Below are positions 33,944-42,201 of a stretch of 64,000 nt of DNA, one piece after another. Where the stretch lies: NCBI GenBank assembly GCA_965250275.1, contig OZ252297.1, positions 2,108,001 through 2,172,000 on the forward strand. The letters run 5' to 3'. Origin of the DNA: G965250275 sp965250275. Its GTDB lineage: Bacteria > Pseudomonadota > Alphaproteobacteria > Rhodobacterales > Rhodobacteraceae. Position numbers and translations under genes: made by a program. Position 1 is the first letter of the stretch; every line of letters begins with the position of its first letter. Below the pieces are notes generated by a model. The model saw nothing but the letters and a program-made list of their open reading frames with translations. It searched no databases and was not told the DNA's origin.

Positions 33944-34630
33944 ATGATTGTCACAAGATGGATAGCGCTGATTGGTCTGGGAGCCAGTGTCTCGGCCTGT
34001 GCCGTGGTCGATGTGCCCAGCCGGAACACCCCGTTCGAAGACACGGCGCAGCAAAGCCAGTCTGCGACCCCCTTGCAAGCGGGCAAAACCGCAACCGATG
34101 CAGACGAAATGACGACCGCGCCGGTCAGCGTTGAGGCGGTGACCGTGCGTGTGCCGCGGAGCTTGCGCGTCTCGGAATCCAACAGTTTCCTCCCTGCGGG
34201 CGACATTGTTTGGCGGGGTGACCCCATCGGCGATCGCCACGCCCAAGTACAGACCATTGTCCAAACCGCCCTTGAACGTGGTGTGGCCCCGCTCGACGGC
34301 AAAGTCCCGGTAGACCTCGACGTCGAAGTTATGCGGTTCCATGCACTGACCGAAAAGGCGCGCTACACCACAGGTGGGACACACGCGATCACGTTCAAAC
34401 TGACGGTGACCTCGACAGAGACGGGCGCTGTGTTGATGCCGACGCGCCGCATTCGCGCTGATCTGCCAGCCTTTGGCGGACAACAGGCACTGAATGCAGA
34501 GATGCGGGGTCAAACCCAAAAGGTGCGGATCACCAACCATCTGGCAGAGGTGATCCGGCAGGAACTGACGCAGCCCGAAGGCTACCGCAACGCCACGCTT
34601 GGGTTCTACCAGCTGCTCAACCAGCTCTGA
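33944..34630 (+). CDS. predicted lipoprotein (DUF6778-like)
   Basis: This 228-residue protein starts with a lipoprotein-type signal (MIVTRWIALIGLGASVSAC) with Cys19 in a lipobox-like VSAC context, then a Ser/Thr/Gln-rich linker (about 25-60). A compact domain follows (VSVEAVTVRVPRSLRVSES ... VDLDVEVMRFHALTEKARY). The start at 33944 is preceded by AAGGAGGCG, a strong ribosome site. I think it matches the DUF6778 family of alphaproteobacterial lipoproteins but cannot verify it. The following RlmI-like gene begins after 37 bp, with a hairpin at the junction. Confidence 0.72.
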   Translation: MIVTRWIALIGLGASVSACAVVDVPSRNTPFEDTAQQSQSATPLQAGKTATDADEMTTAPVSVEAVTVRVPRSLRVSESNSFLPAGDIVWRGDPIGDRHAQVQTIVQTALERGVAPLDGKVPVDLDVEVMRFHALTEKARYTTGGTHAITFKLTVTSTETGAVLMPTRRIRADLPAFGGQQALNAEMRGQTQKVRITNHLAEVIRQELTQPEGYRNATLGFYQLLNQL

Positions 34631-34657
34631 ACCTTTTCCCTTCCAACTAATCTGATA

Positions 34658-34682
34658 AGAGGGCGCCATGTCAGCGCCCTCT
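34658..34682 (+). promoter_or_regulatory. hairpin enclosing the RlmI-like start codon
   Basis: AGAGGGCGC at 34658-34666 is perfectly complementary to GCGCCCTCT at 34674-34682. The 7-nt loop CATGTCA contains the ATG at 34668-34670, and the left arm contains the only ribosome-site-like GAGGG. TTTG follows the stem, so it could also act as a weak terminator of the lipoprotein gene. Confidence 0.55.
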
Positions 34683-35867
34683 TTGTCATCAGACCGCCCA
34701 CATGTCCGCCTGAAACCCAAGGCCAATGCCCGCGGTCTGCGGCATGGATACCCTTGGGTTTTCGACAATGATCTGGTGACCGACCGCCGCACCCGGGCGC
34801 TGCCAGCAGGAACGCTGGCTGTCCTCGAAGATAGCGCGCGTGCACCACTAGGCCTGGTCGCCGTCAACCCGTCCTCTCGGATCATCGCCAGGATCGTGGA
34901 CCGTGATCCGACAGCTCAGATTGATGAAGACTGGTTTGCCAAGCGCATCGCCCGCGCGCTGGAGATGCGCGACCGCCTCTATGACCAGCCGTTTTATCGT
35001 CTGATCCATGCCGAAGCGGATGGACTGCCGGGACTGATCGTGGATCGCTTCGGCGAGACCTGTGTTGTGCAACCCAATGCGGCGTGGCTGGAATCCCGGT
35101 TGGATGATCTGGCGTCCGCACTGTGTGCTCTGACGGGATGCACCGCCATCCTGAAAAATGCCGGGGGACGCGCACGTGCGCTCGAAGAGCTGGATGACAG
35201 CTCAGCGATGTTGCGCGGCGTTGCACCGACGGCTCCGATCCCGGTTCAGATGAACGGCGCGACCTATATGGCCGACCTCACAGGGGGACAGAAAACTGGT
35301 CTGTTTTTTGACCAGCGCGATAATCACGCCTTTGCGGCCACACTTGCCCGCGATGCGCGGGTGCTGGACGTCTTCTCGCATGTGGGAGGCTTTGGGCTTG
35401 CGGCCCTTGCTGCGGGCGCGTCACATGCGCTTGCTGTCGATGGTTCGGTTCCGGCCTTGGCGCTTGCCGAAGACGGGGCCGCGGCGATGGGGGCGGGCGA
35501 TCGGTTCGAGACACGCCGGGGGGATGCCTTTGAGGTCTTGGCGGCGTTGCAGGGTGAGGGAGCTCAATTTGACGTCGTAATCTGCGATCCACCAGCCTTT
35601 GCGCCGTCCAAGCCGGCGCTGGAGGCCGGGCTGCGCGCCTATGAGCGGGTCGCGCGCCTTGCCGCGCCGCTCGTCGCCGACGGAGGGTATCTTGGGCTGT
35701 GTTCCTGTTCCCATGCCGCCGATTTGGCGCGTTTCCGGACCGCGTGCACGCGTGGAATTGGGCGCGCTGGCCGCAATGCGCAGCTCCTGCACACCGGCTT
35801 TGCCGGACCCGATCACCCGCAGCTGGCCGAAAGCGGCTATCTCAAAGCGTTGTTTTTCAGGTTATGA
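34668..35867 (+). CDS. RlmI-like 23S rRNA/SAM methyltransferase
   Basis: This 399-residue protein has an N-terminal PUA-like domain (RLKPKANARGLRHGYPWVF) and a C-terminal Rossmann SAM-methyltransferase (VLDVFSHVGGFGLAALAAGA, then DVVICDPPAF as the NPPY-like catalytic motif). That architecture is the RlmI/RlmK type that methylates cytosine C5 of 23S rRNA. The ATG at 34668 sits in the loop of a hairpin; a TTG at 34683 would start the family-like MSSDRPHVRLKP but lacks a ribosome site. Its stop overlaps the ATG of the PIN gene (ATGA), so they are coupled. Assigned position is not certain. Confidence 0.88.
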   Translation: MSAPSLSSDRPHVRLKPKANARGLRHGYPWVFDNDLVTDRRTRALPAGTLAVLEDSARAPLGLVAVNPSSRIIARIVDRDPTAQIDEDWFAKRIARALEMRDRLYDQPFYRLIHAEADGLPGLIVDRFGETCVVQPNAAWLESRLDDLASALCALTGCTAILKNAGGRARALEELDDSSAMLRGVAPTAPIPVQMNGATYMADLTGGQKTGLFFDQRDNHAFAATLARDARVLDVFSHVGGFGLAALAAGASHALAVDGSVPALALAEDGAAAMGAGDRFETRRGDAFEVLAALQGEGAQFDVVICDPPAFAPSKPALEAGLRAYERVARLAAPLVADGGYLGLCSCSHAADLARFRTACTRGIGRAGRNAQLLHTGFAGPDHPQLAESGYLKALFFRL

Positions 35868-36415
35868 AGGTTGTTCTGGACGCCTGTGTGCTGTTTCCGA
35901 CAGTGATGCGGGAAATGCTCGTCGGGGCCGCGGGTACAGGCGCATTCGTTCCGGTTTGGTCGGCGCGTATCTTAGAGGAGTGGGCGCGGGCCGCGGCACG
36001 GCTCGGGCCCGTAGGCGAGGCGCAGGCGCGGGCGGAAATCGCACTTCTGAAAGCCGCGTGGCCTGAGGCCGAGCATCCGCCGGCAGCAGGCCTGGAACGA
36101 CAACTCTGGTTGCCAGACCCGTCTGACATTCACGTTTTGGCCACAGCGGTGAGCAGTTTGGCGGATGCTATCCTGACCGTGAACGCCAAGGATTTTCCCC
36201 GCAATGTTCTGAGTGAGTATCAGTTGCTGAGGCTCGATCCGGATACCTTTTTGCTGTCGCTCTGGCAGGCAGATCCCGACGCGATCGGGAGCGTGGCGCT
36301 CAAGGTACGCGATCAGGCCAACGCCATGGCCGGCGGCCCATGGACCTATCGTAGCTTGTTGAAGAAAGCGCGCTTGCCTCGGTTGGGCAAGGCGCTGCAG
36401 GCACAAGACGTCTGA
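35864..36415 (+). CDS. PIN-domain protein
   Basis: A 183-residue PIN-domain protein with a conserved first motif (VVLDACVLFP), a mid-protein acidic motif (DPSDIHVLATAV) and a third (DAILTVNAKDFP), as expected for a PIN metal-dependent nuclease. Such domains often act as toxins, but no small antitoxin gene precedes it. Instead its ATG overlaps the end of the RlmI-like gene by 4 bp, so it is coupled to an RNA-modifying enzyme. An RNase with a role linked to rRNA or tRNA is a reasonable inference. The sulfatase gene is convergent 26 bp away. Confidence 0.84.
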   Translation: MKVVLDACVLFPTVMREMLVGAAGTGAFVPVWSARILEEWARAAARLGPVGEAQARAEIALLKAAWPEAEHPPAAGLERQLWLPDPSDIHVLATAVSSLADAILTVNAKDFPRNVLSEYQLLRLDPDTFLLSLWQADPDAIGSVALKVRDQANAMAGGPWTYRSLLKKARLPRLGKALQAQDV

Positions 36416-36441
36416 GCCACCTGCTGCGCGCAGCCTGATTG

Positions 36442-38061
36442 CTACGCATCCGAACCGGTTCGGCCCGGTTTGTCCCAATCCATATCGGGGTGGGCGCGGA
36501 TGACATCCCAGTCCATGATCCCCATCTGGTCGGCCCAGTGGTCAAATTCCCTGATCAACATCTCTGCCTTCGGCACGTTGCTGTTTCGCAGATCCGTCAG
36601 TTCCGTGCGGTCGTCGCGCATGTTGTAGAGCTCCCAGACCCGGCCATGTTCGCGCACCAGCTTCCAATCGCCGATCCGCGCGGCGCAATTGCCCTCGTGC
36701 TCCCAGAAAATCGGAGCTTCCCGGGTCACATCAGTCCCTTTGAAAATGGGTGCGAGGCTTTCTCCGTCGAGTTTCTGAATGCCGTGACCATCGAAGTCGT
36801 TGGGGTAAGAAGCGCCCGTAACCTCAATCAGAGTCGGAAGAATATCGACCACGTGCCGGGCTTGGTGGATCATGCCTGGGGCCGAAATGCCGTCAGGCCA
36901 GTGGGCGATGAGCGGGGTGGAGATGCCGCCTTCGTGCACCCAGGTCTTGTGCATGCGAAATGGCACATTCGATACGTTCGACCATGCCACATCGTAGCTC
37001 TGGAAGGTGGTGCCAGACCCAGGCGCCAGATCAGGAAGGTTGCCTGACACAATTGCTCGCCCATCCGGTGTTGTTTCGGGATAGCTTTCAGCCCAACCAT
37101 CTTCGGCCATGAACTCCGCACACCCGCCATTGTCGGACAAAAACAGAACCAGCGTGTTTCGGTCGATGCCCAGTTTGCGCAGCTGCGCCATGACGCGACC
37201 GATGTTTTGATCCATGCGATCCACCATGGCGGCGTAAGTTGCCATGCGCGCATCTTCCCAATCGGTATATGTTTCATTTTCCCAAGGGTGCGCTTGGGGA
37301 TCACGGGGCGAGATGGACCAATGTCCCTGTAAAACCCCTCGCCCCAGCATTTCCTCGTGCCGCGCGGTGCGCAGGTGGTCCCAGCCGCGCCGGTAGCGGC
37401 CCTGATAGCGCGCGATGTCTTCGGGATGGGCCTGTAACGGCCAGTGCGGGGCAGTGTAGGCCAGATAAAGGAAGAACGGTTTATGCTCGGCCACTGCACC
37501 ATCCATCATGCCGATGGCTTTGTCCGTGACGGCATCGGTCATGTAAAAGGCGTCGTGTACCTCGATCCGGCTGTCATCCTCGCAGACGTAATGGGGAAAG
37601 AAGAAGTTCGCCGCCCCGTCCAGCGTTCCAAAAAATTGGTCAAAGCCCCGTTGCCTTGGTGTTGGTTGCCCTACTTCGCCGGGGGTCCAGAGATCCGCCT
37701 CGCGTGGATCGTAGGGTCCCCCCACATGCCACTTCCCGCTCATCAACGTGCGGTATCCGGCGAGCCGCAGCACCTCGGCAATCGTAACGGAATCGTTGCG
37801 CAAATAGCCCTGGTAGGCAGGGCTGCCGTAGTTCGCGGTCATATGTCCGATGCCCGCCTTGTGCGGGTAAAGCCCGGTCAGAAGCGAGGCGCGCGTGGGA
37901 CAGCAGCGCGCACAGTTGTACATCGCGGTGTAGATTTGCCCGTTCTGGCCAAGAGCATCGATATGGGGGGTCCGGATTTCCGAGCCCATGCAGCCCAGAT
38001 CCGAATACCCCATATCGTCTGCGAGGATCAGGATGATGTTGGGTGGCGATGGAGATGTCAT
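36442..38061 (-). CDS. type I sulfatase (arylsulfatase family)
   Basis: This 539-residue alkaline-phosphatase-superfamily sulfatase removes sulfate esters. The nucleophile cysteine is at residue 53 in CCPTRASLLTG, the C-x-P-x-R motif converted to formylglycine by an FGE or anSME. Early metal motif ILADDMGYSDLG, SGKWHVGG and later LFLSDNGGCAEF and TGRYRR-type segments fit arylsulfatases. The ATG at 38061 is chosen because upstream residues are not family-like; no signal peptide is seen, so it is probably cytoplasmic. No sulfatase-modifying gene is in the window. It is the last of a minus-strand run beginning at 42102. Confidence 0.9.
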   Translation of the reverse strand: MTSPSPPNIILILADDMGYSDLGCMGSEIRTPHIDALGQNGQIYTAMYNCARCCPTRASLLTGLYPHKAGIGHMTANYGSPAYQGYLRNDSVTIAEVLRLAGYRTLMSGKWHVGGPYDPREADLWTPGEVGQPTPRQRGFDQFFGTLDGAANFFFPHYVCEDDSRIEVHDAFYMTDAVTDKAIGMMDGAVAEHKPFFLYLAYTAPHWPLQAHPEDIARYQGRYRRGWDHLRTARHEEMLGRGVLQGHWSISPRDPQAHPWENETYTDWEDARMATYAAMVDRMDQNIGRVMAQLRKLGIDRNTLVLFLSDNGGCAEFMAEDGWAESYPETTPDGRAIVSGNLPDLAPGSGTTFQSYDVAWSNVSNVPFRMHKTWVHEGGISTPLIAHWPDGISAPGMIHQARHVVDILPTLIEVTGASYPNDFDGHGIQKLDGESLAPIFKGTDVTREAPIFWEHEGNCAARIGDWKLVREHGRVWELYNMRDDRTELTDLRNSNVPKAEMLIREFDHWADQMGIMDWDVIRAHPDMDWDKPGRTGSDA

Positions 38062-38134
38062 ACCGCAAGACTGGCACAGGTCGCGATTCTGACAATGCGG
38101 ATTCTGCGCAGTCTTTGGCTTCAGGGGTGATCGA

Positions 38135-38839
38135 TCATTTCTCCGGCAGCTGGTGGTGCGTCGCCCAGCGGGCCTCGAGCTTCTCCAGCGCGGCAATCCG
38201 GGCTTCGGTCTTGGGATGGCTCATCAGCCAAGCGGGCACCACGCCCGCGCGCTGCTGGGTCAGGTCTTCCAGCTTGTGGAAAAGGGACTTCTGCGGACCA
38301 ATGCCAATGCCCGCCTTTGTGAGGAGCGCGGCGGCATAGGCGTCGGCTTCGTACTCGTCCGACCGCGACAGTCCAGCCATCAGCATTGTTGCAAGCGTGT
38401 TTGCAATCCAGACCCCGACAATGGGGACAAACCGGCCCAGCACCATGATCAAGGCGGTGCGGAGCGCGTTCTGGCCGGAGAAGTCGATCATCCGACGACG
38501 CGCATGGCCCAGAGCGACGTGCCCCAGTTCGTGGGCGATCACGCTGCCCAACTCTTCGGCGGTCACTTCACCGGACTGGAACTTCCGGTAAAAGCCGCGC
38601 GTGATGAAAATGCGCCCATCCGGCGCGGCGAGCCCGTTGACGGGATCGACTTCGTGGATGAAAACCCGAACCCGGTCGACATCCAGCGCAGCCGCCAGTT
38701 TATCGGTCAGCACCTTGAGCTTGGGATCTGCCAGTTCGGTTGATTTCTGGTCCAGATCCTTGTGCGTGCGCCAGACAGAGAACCGGTACATGACCAGGGC
38801 ATAGGCGACCGCCAGCAGAATGGGTGTGACCTTCAGCAT
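38135..38839 (-). CDS. M48 family membrane peptidase (HtpX/Oma1-like)
   Basis: A 234-residue M48 peptidase with an N-terminal hydrophobic segment (ILLAVAYALVMY), a linker, and the zinc motif HELGH in SVIAHELGHVALGH followed by the third ligand region SDEYEADAYAAALL. A hydrophobic helix lies between (ALIMVLGRFVPIVGVWIANT). The pattern fits an inner-membrane or membrane-associated quality-control protease. It is separate from the M48-TPR gene at 1313-2665. It starts 39 bp after the M24 gene and may share its transcript. Confidence 0.9.
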   Translation of the reverse strand: MLKVTPILLAVAYALVMYRFSVWRTHKDLDQKSTELADPKLKVLTDKLAAALDVDRVRVFIHEVDPVNGLAAPDGRIFITRGFYRKFQSGEVTAEELGSVIAHELGHVALGHARRRMIDFSGQNALRTALIMVLGRFVPIVGVWIANTLATMLMAGLSRSDEYEADAYAAALLTKAGIGIGPQKSLFHKLEDLTQQRAGVVPAWLMSHPKTEARIAALEKLEARWATHHQLPEK

Positions 38840-38878
38840 ATATCAGATATGGGGCGAGGCGGGCTGGTGAGCAAGGCG

Positions 38879-40027
38879 TCAGCGCGACAGCAGTTCAGGA
38901 GCGTGGCGCGAAAGCCGTTCAACACCTGTGTTGGTGAGCAGGACCGAATGACCGAGGGTCATGGCCAGACCGGCATCGGCGTCCATCAGGATCATATGAA
39001 GAAAGAACACCTGATCGCTCTGCATCAGCATGGGGTTGCCCTGGTAAAACATTGGAAACTCGACCCAAATCGGTGGGTAGGCGATCCCCATTGCGTAGCC
39101 GCAGGCCTGCAAACGGGCATTATGCAGTCCGTGGGCGTCAAACACACGGGCATGAGCGTCAAAGACGTCTCCCATTGGGGCGCCGGGCCGAATGGCCGCT
39201 TCACAGGCCTCCAGTGCCTCCAAGGCGGCTTCAAACATCTTTTCCTGAGCAGCGTTGGGCCGACCGATGACAATCGTGCGCATCATCGCAGCATGATAGC
39301 GGGCATAGGCACCGGCCCACTCCAAGGTCAGTTGGTCTGTATCGCCCAGGTGTCGCCGCCCCGACTGCGACCGGCACAAGAGTGCGCGGCGTTCGGAGCC
39401 CAGGATGAATTCATTACCGGCATAGTCTCCGCCGCCGCGAAACACGGCTCCCTGCATCTCGGCAAGAATGTCGCCTTCGAACGCTCCAGCGCATGTGTGA
39501 TCCAGTGCGGCATCCAAAGCATCGTCGGACAGGGCAGCGGCCTTGCGCAGCATCGCGATTTCTGCGGGCGATTTCCGGCGCCGCAGACCAGGGATGAGTT
39601 CTGTTGTGTCGATCAGATCCGGTAAGGCCGCGCGCAAAGCACGTCCATGATAGTCGTTCAGACCTGATGTGCGGGATTCATAACCCAACGCGCCGTCGAT
39701 TACATCAAGATCACTTAGCAAGGCCTTGAGATCATTCAGAGGGTGAGCTGTTTCGTATTCAGACCAGACATGGACCTGCGATGCCGTCAGGGTCGAGGTC
39801 TCCAGCGCCTGCAAGCGATCGGGTGCACGGGTCAGCAGGTGCAGGTCGCCCGATGCCGTCAACACCATGCATTGGAACATCGCGTAGCCGAACGTGTCAT
39901 ATCCGCAAAGCCAGTACTGGCTCTCTGGCGCAAAGATCAGCAGCGCATCCAGCCCGGCGTCCGAAAGCGCAGTACAGCAGCGCGTCTGACGTTCTTGAAA
40001 CTCCTCAGCGTCGAAATGGGTGGTCAC
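38879..40027 (-). CDS. creatinase-like M24 protein without metal ligands
   Basis: A 382-residue pita-bread-fold protein. GTG at 40027 overlaps the P450 stop (GTGA), so translation is coupled. The N-terminal domain reads DALLIFAPESQYWLCGYDTF as in Xaa-Pro peptidases. The five M24 metal ligands are not conserved: LTLEWAG replaces the first Asp, YHAAMMRT the second, GYAMGIAYPP the His motif, and FFLHMIL and LGHSVLL the two Glu positions. This resembles the metal-free creatinase and ectoine hydrolase (DoeA) branch. So it is probably a C-N hydrolase of a small substrate rather than a peptidase. The P450 and MBL partners suggest catabolism of an unknown compound. Confidence 0.85.
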   Translation of the reverse strand: MTTHFDAEEFQERQTRCCTALSDAGLDALLIFAPESQYWLCGYDTFGYAMFQCMVLTASGDLHLLTRAPDRLQALETSTLTASQVHVWSEYETAHPLNDLKALLSDLDVIDGALGYESRTSGLNDYHGRALRAALPDLIDTTELIPGLRRRKSPAEIAMLRKAAALSDDALDAALDHTCAGAFEGDILAEMQGAVFRGGGDYAGNEFILGSERRALLCRSQSGRRHLGDTDQLTLEWAGAYARYHAAMMRTIVIGRPNAAQEKMFEAALEALEACEAAIRPGAPMGDVFDAHARVFDAHGLHNARLQACGYAMGIAYPPIWVEFPMFYQGNPMLMQSDQVFFLHMILMDADAGLAMTLGHSVLLTNTGVERLSRHAPELLSR

Positions 40028-41190
40028 ACGACATCCCACGCAACAGGCATCGTGGTCGGGCCACGGAAGGCCCATCCGGTAAACGGCACGTCACCGGTCA
40101 CACGGAGATTTGGGAAATGTTCAAACGCCAGCGGCAACGCAACCTCAGCGATCAGACATCGGGATGCGGCAGCACCCGCACAGAAATGCGGTCCCGCGCC
40201 AAAACTGATCGCGGGTTGGGTGTCGCGTGTGATGTCGAACGTCTCCGGCGCATCGAAATGCGCTTCGTCCCGGCAGGCTGAGCCAAACATCAGGAAAACG
40301 CGGTCGTCCGGCTCGAACGTGACCCCTTCGACCGTGTCCGTCCTGGCGACGCGGCGGGGCGACATCCCGATGGGCGAAATCCAGCGGGCATATTCGGCAA
40401 AGGCCTGCGCCCAGGTTGCAGAGCCGTCTTGTACCCGGGCAAGCTGATCAGGGTGAGTCAGCAATGCCCAGGCCGTCCCGGCAATGGCATCGCGTGGCTC
40501 GTTCTGTCCGCCAGAGATGATCAGTTTGATATTGGCCCGCGTGTTTTCCATCGGAAGCCCGGCGGCCAATTGCACCGCCAGTGCCGACTGGTCGGGCCTG
40601 TCCGCAACCTCGGGGCGGCGCATGTCGATATGAGTGTCGATCAGCGCCGTTGCCGCGTGACACTGCGCCTCAATGTCCGGGTCGCCGCCGTAGTTGGCGC
40701 ATCCGTCGATCATGGACTGGCTGACGTGATCCATTTCCCAGGCGGTCATGCTGGTCAGCCCTGTGATCGCTTTGAGCGCCTCGGCGGAGACCGGCATCGC
40801 ATAATCGGCCACGAAATCGCATGCGCCCTGGGGCTTCAGGTCCGCGATACGCTCCAGCGCTCTTGCCCGGAAGATTGGTTTCCAGTGCTCCCGAACAGTT
40901 CTGGGGCTCAGGGCGGGAAACAGGATCTTGCGCTCGTTCAGATGGGGCGCCCCGTCTTTGCGCATCATGTTTTCGCCCATCAGCTTGGTCATCAGACCGT
41001 CAGGCTGAAGCGATGAAAAGACCTCGATCCGCTTTTCCTGCTGGTGCACATCGTCACGACGCGTGATCAGCGTTGCGCCAAGTTGCGGGACATAGGTGAT
41101 GGGGGCTTCGGCGCGCATCTGGGCCAAGGCCGGATAGGGGTCTGCCGTAAATGCGGCGGGATCGATTTCAGTGACAGGCGCGTTCGACAT
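40024..41190 (-). CDS. cytochrome P450
   Basis: A 388-residue soluble bacterial P450. The heme-binding cysteine is in FGAGPHFCAGAAASR near residue 337, and the ExxR region occurs upstream (AEYARWISPIGMSPRRV). The I-helix reads IISGGQNEPRD in place of the canonical A-G-x-D/E-T, so the usual acid-alcohol pair for oxygen activation is altered; such variants occur in some alphaproteobacterial P450s. No ferredoxin or reductase gene is adjacent, so redox partners must be elsewhere. It lies between an MBL hydrolase (51 bp upstream) and the overlapping M24 gene. Substrate unknown. Confidence 0.92.
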   Translation of the reverse strand: MSNAPVTEIDPAAFTADPYPALAQMRAEAPITYVPQLGATLITRRDDVHQQEKRIEVFSSLQPDGLMTKLMGENMMRKDGAPHLNERKILFPALSPRTVREHWKPIFRARALERIADLKPQGACDFVADYAMPVSAEALKAITGLTSMTAWEMDHVSQSMIDGCANYGGDPDIEAQCHAATALIDTHIDMRRPEVADRPDQSALAVQLAAGLPMENTRANIKLIISGGQNEPRDAIAGTAWALLTHPDQLARVQDGSATWAQAFAEYARWISPIGMSPRRVARTDTVEGVTFEPDDRVFLMFGSACRDEAHFDAPETFDITRDTQPAISFGAGPHFCAGAAASRCLIAEVALPLAFEHFPNLRVTGDVPFTGWAFRGPTTMPVAWDVV

Positions 41191-41241
41191 GGCTCGAGCC
41201 TATGACGGCATTTTGCAACTGAATAGTCCTGTCGTCGCGAT

Positions 41242-42102
41242 TCAGGTCACGGGCGTGAACCTGAAACCGTCCCCGTCGCGCGCCACATATCCAGCGCCGG
41301 GATAGGCCAGATGCGTGATCGCACAGGCATCGCCAGTGTCTGCGAGGTCAGATAGCAAAGCGCGTCGCGTCGCGACGGCTTGGGCAGGGTCGCTGTCCAA
41401 CGCATATGTGATGTCGGGATTGGCAAACTGAAGCACACCAGAGACAACGGCATCCCCGAGGAGTAGCATCGAGGCGCCTTCGGACGTGACGCGCACGGCG
41501 CAATGACCTGGCGTGTGCCCCGGGGCGGGCACAAGGTTGATACCGTCACCCAGGTCGCTCGGGCCATCATGGGTCTGAACCTGATCACGTATCTTTTCCG
41601 CGATGGACTGGGTCAGCATGACAGCGGGTCTGCGATCTTCCGGTGTTTGCGCGACCAGATCCGGATCGGTCCAATACTCCCATTCGGTGCGCGCGATGTG
41701 GATGTTTGCCTTGGGGTAGGCGGGTACTCCCTCATGTACCAGCCCGCCAATATGGTCGGCATGCATGTGGGTGATCACAATGTCAGTGATCCGGGAGGGA
41801 CCGAGGTGGTGGAGATCATATTGCATCAGCAGATCGCCGGTGTCAGGAAAGCGTGCTTTCATGGAATCTCCGGAACCGGCATCAATCAGCACGACACGGT
41901 CTCCGGTGTCTACCCACCAGAGATTGGCGGCAAACCGCACCGGATCTGGCGTATCCTCCGGCGCACCGGAAAAGAAAGCCGCCGGGATGTCCAGATGTCC
42001 ATCCGACAGGATGTGGACGGTGGTTGCGCCGACGGAGACGGTCGCAAGAGGCGGACGCCCGGCACGAGACACAGGGTGGGTCGACAGGGAGATCGATGAC
42101 AT
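41242..42102 (-). CDS. MBL-fold metallo-hydrolase
   Basis: A 286-residue metallo-beta-lactamase-fold hydrolase. The metal motif is HMHADH in ITDIVITHMHADHIGGL, with a following His in APGHTPGHCAV and an aspartate in LLLGDAVVSG, then a late His (ITHLAYPGAGY). The order matches the family of quorum-quenching lactonases, glyoxalase II-like and sulfatase-like hydrolases. No signal peptide. It is the first gene of a likely operon with the P450 and M24 genes downstream. AAAGG precedes the ATG. Hydrolysis of a lactone or ester is plausible but not shown. Confidence 0.9.
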   Translation of the reverse strand: MSSISLSTHPVSRAGRPPLATVSVGATTVHILSDGHLDIPAAFFSGAPEDTPDPVRFAANLWWVDTGDRVVLIDAGSGDSMKARFPDTGDLLMQYDLHHLGPSRITDIVITHMHADHIGGLVHEGVPAYPKANIHIARTEWEYWTDPDLVAQTPEDRRPAVMLTQSIAEKIRDQVQTHDGPSDLGDGINLVPAPGHTPGHCAVRVTSEGASMLLLGDAVVSGVLQFANPDITYALDSDPAQAVATRRALLSDLADTGDACAITHLAYPGAGYVARDGDGFRFTPVT

Positions 42103-42201
42103 GGCAGGCCTTTGTGCAACGCTGGTGAAAGGGATGCGCGCAGTTTGCAGACGTCAGGAGCGGGTGCAACCCGTCAGCGAGACCTTACAGGACGTCGAGG
42201 G

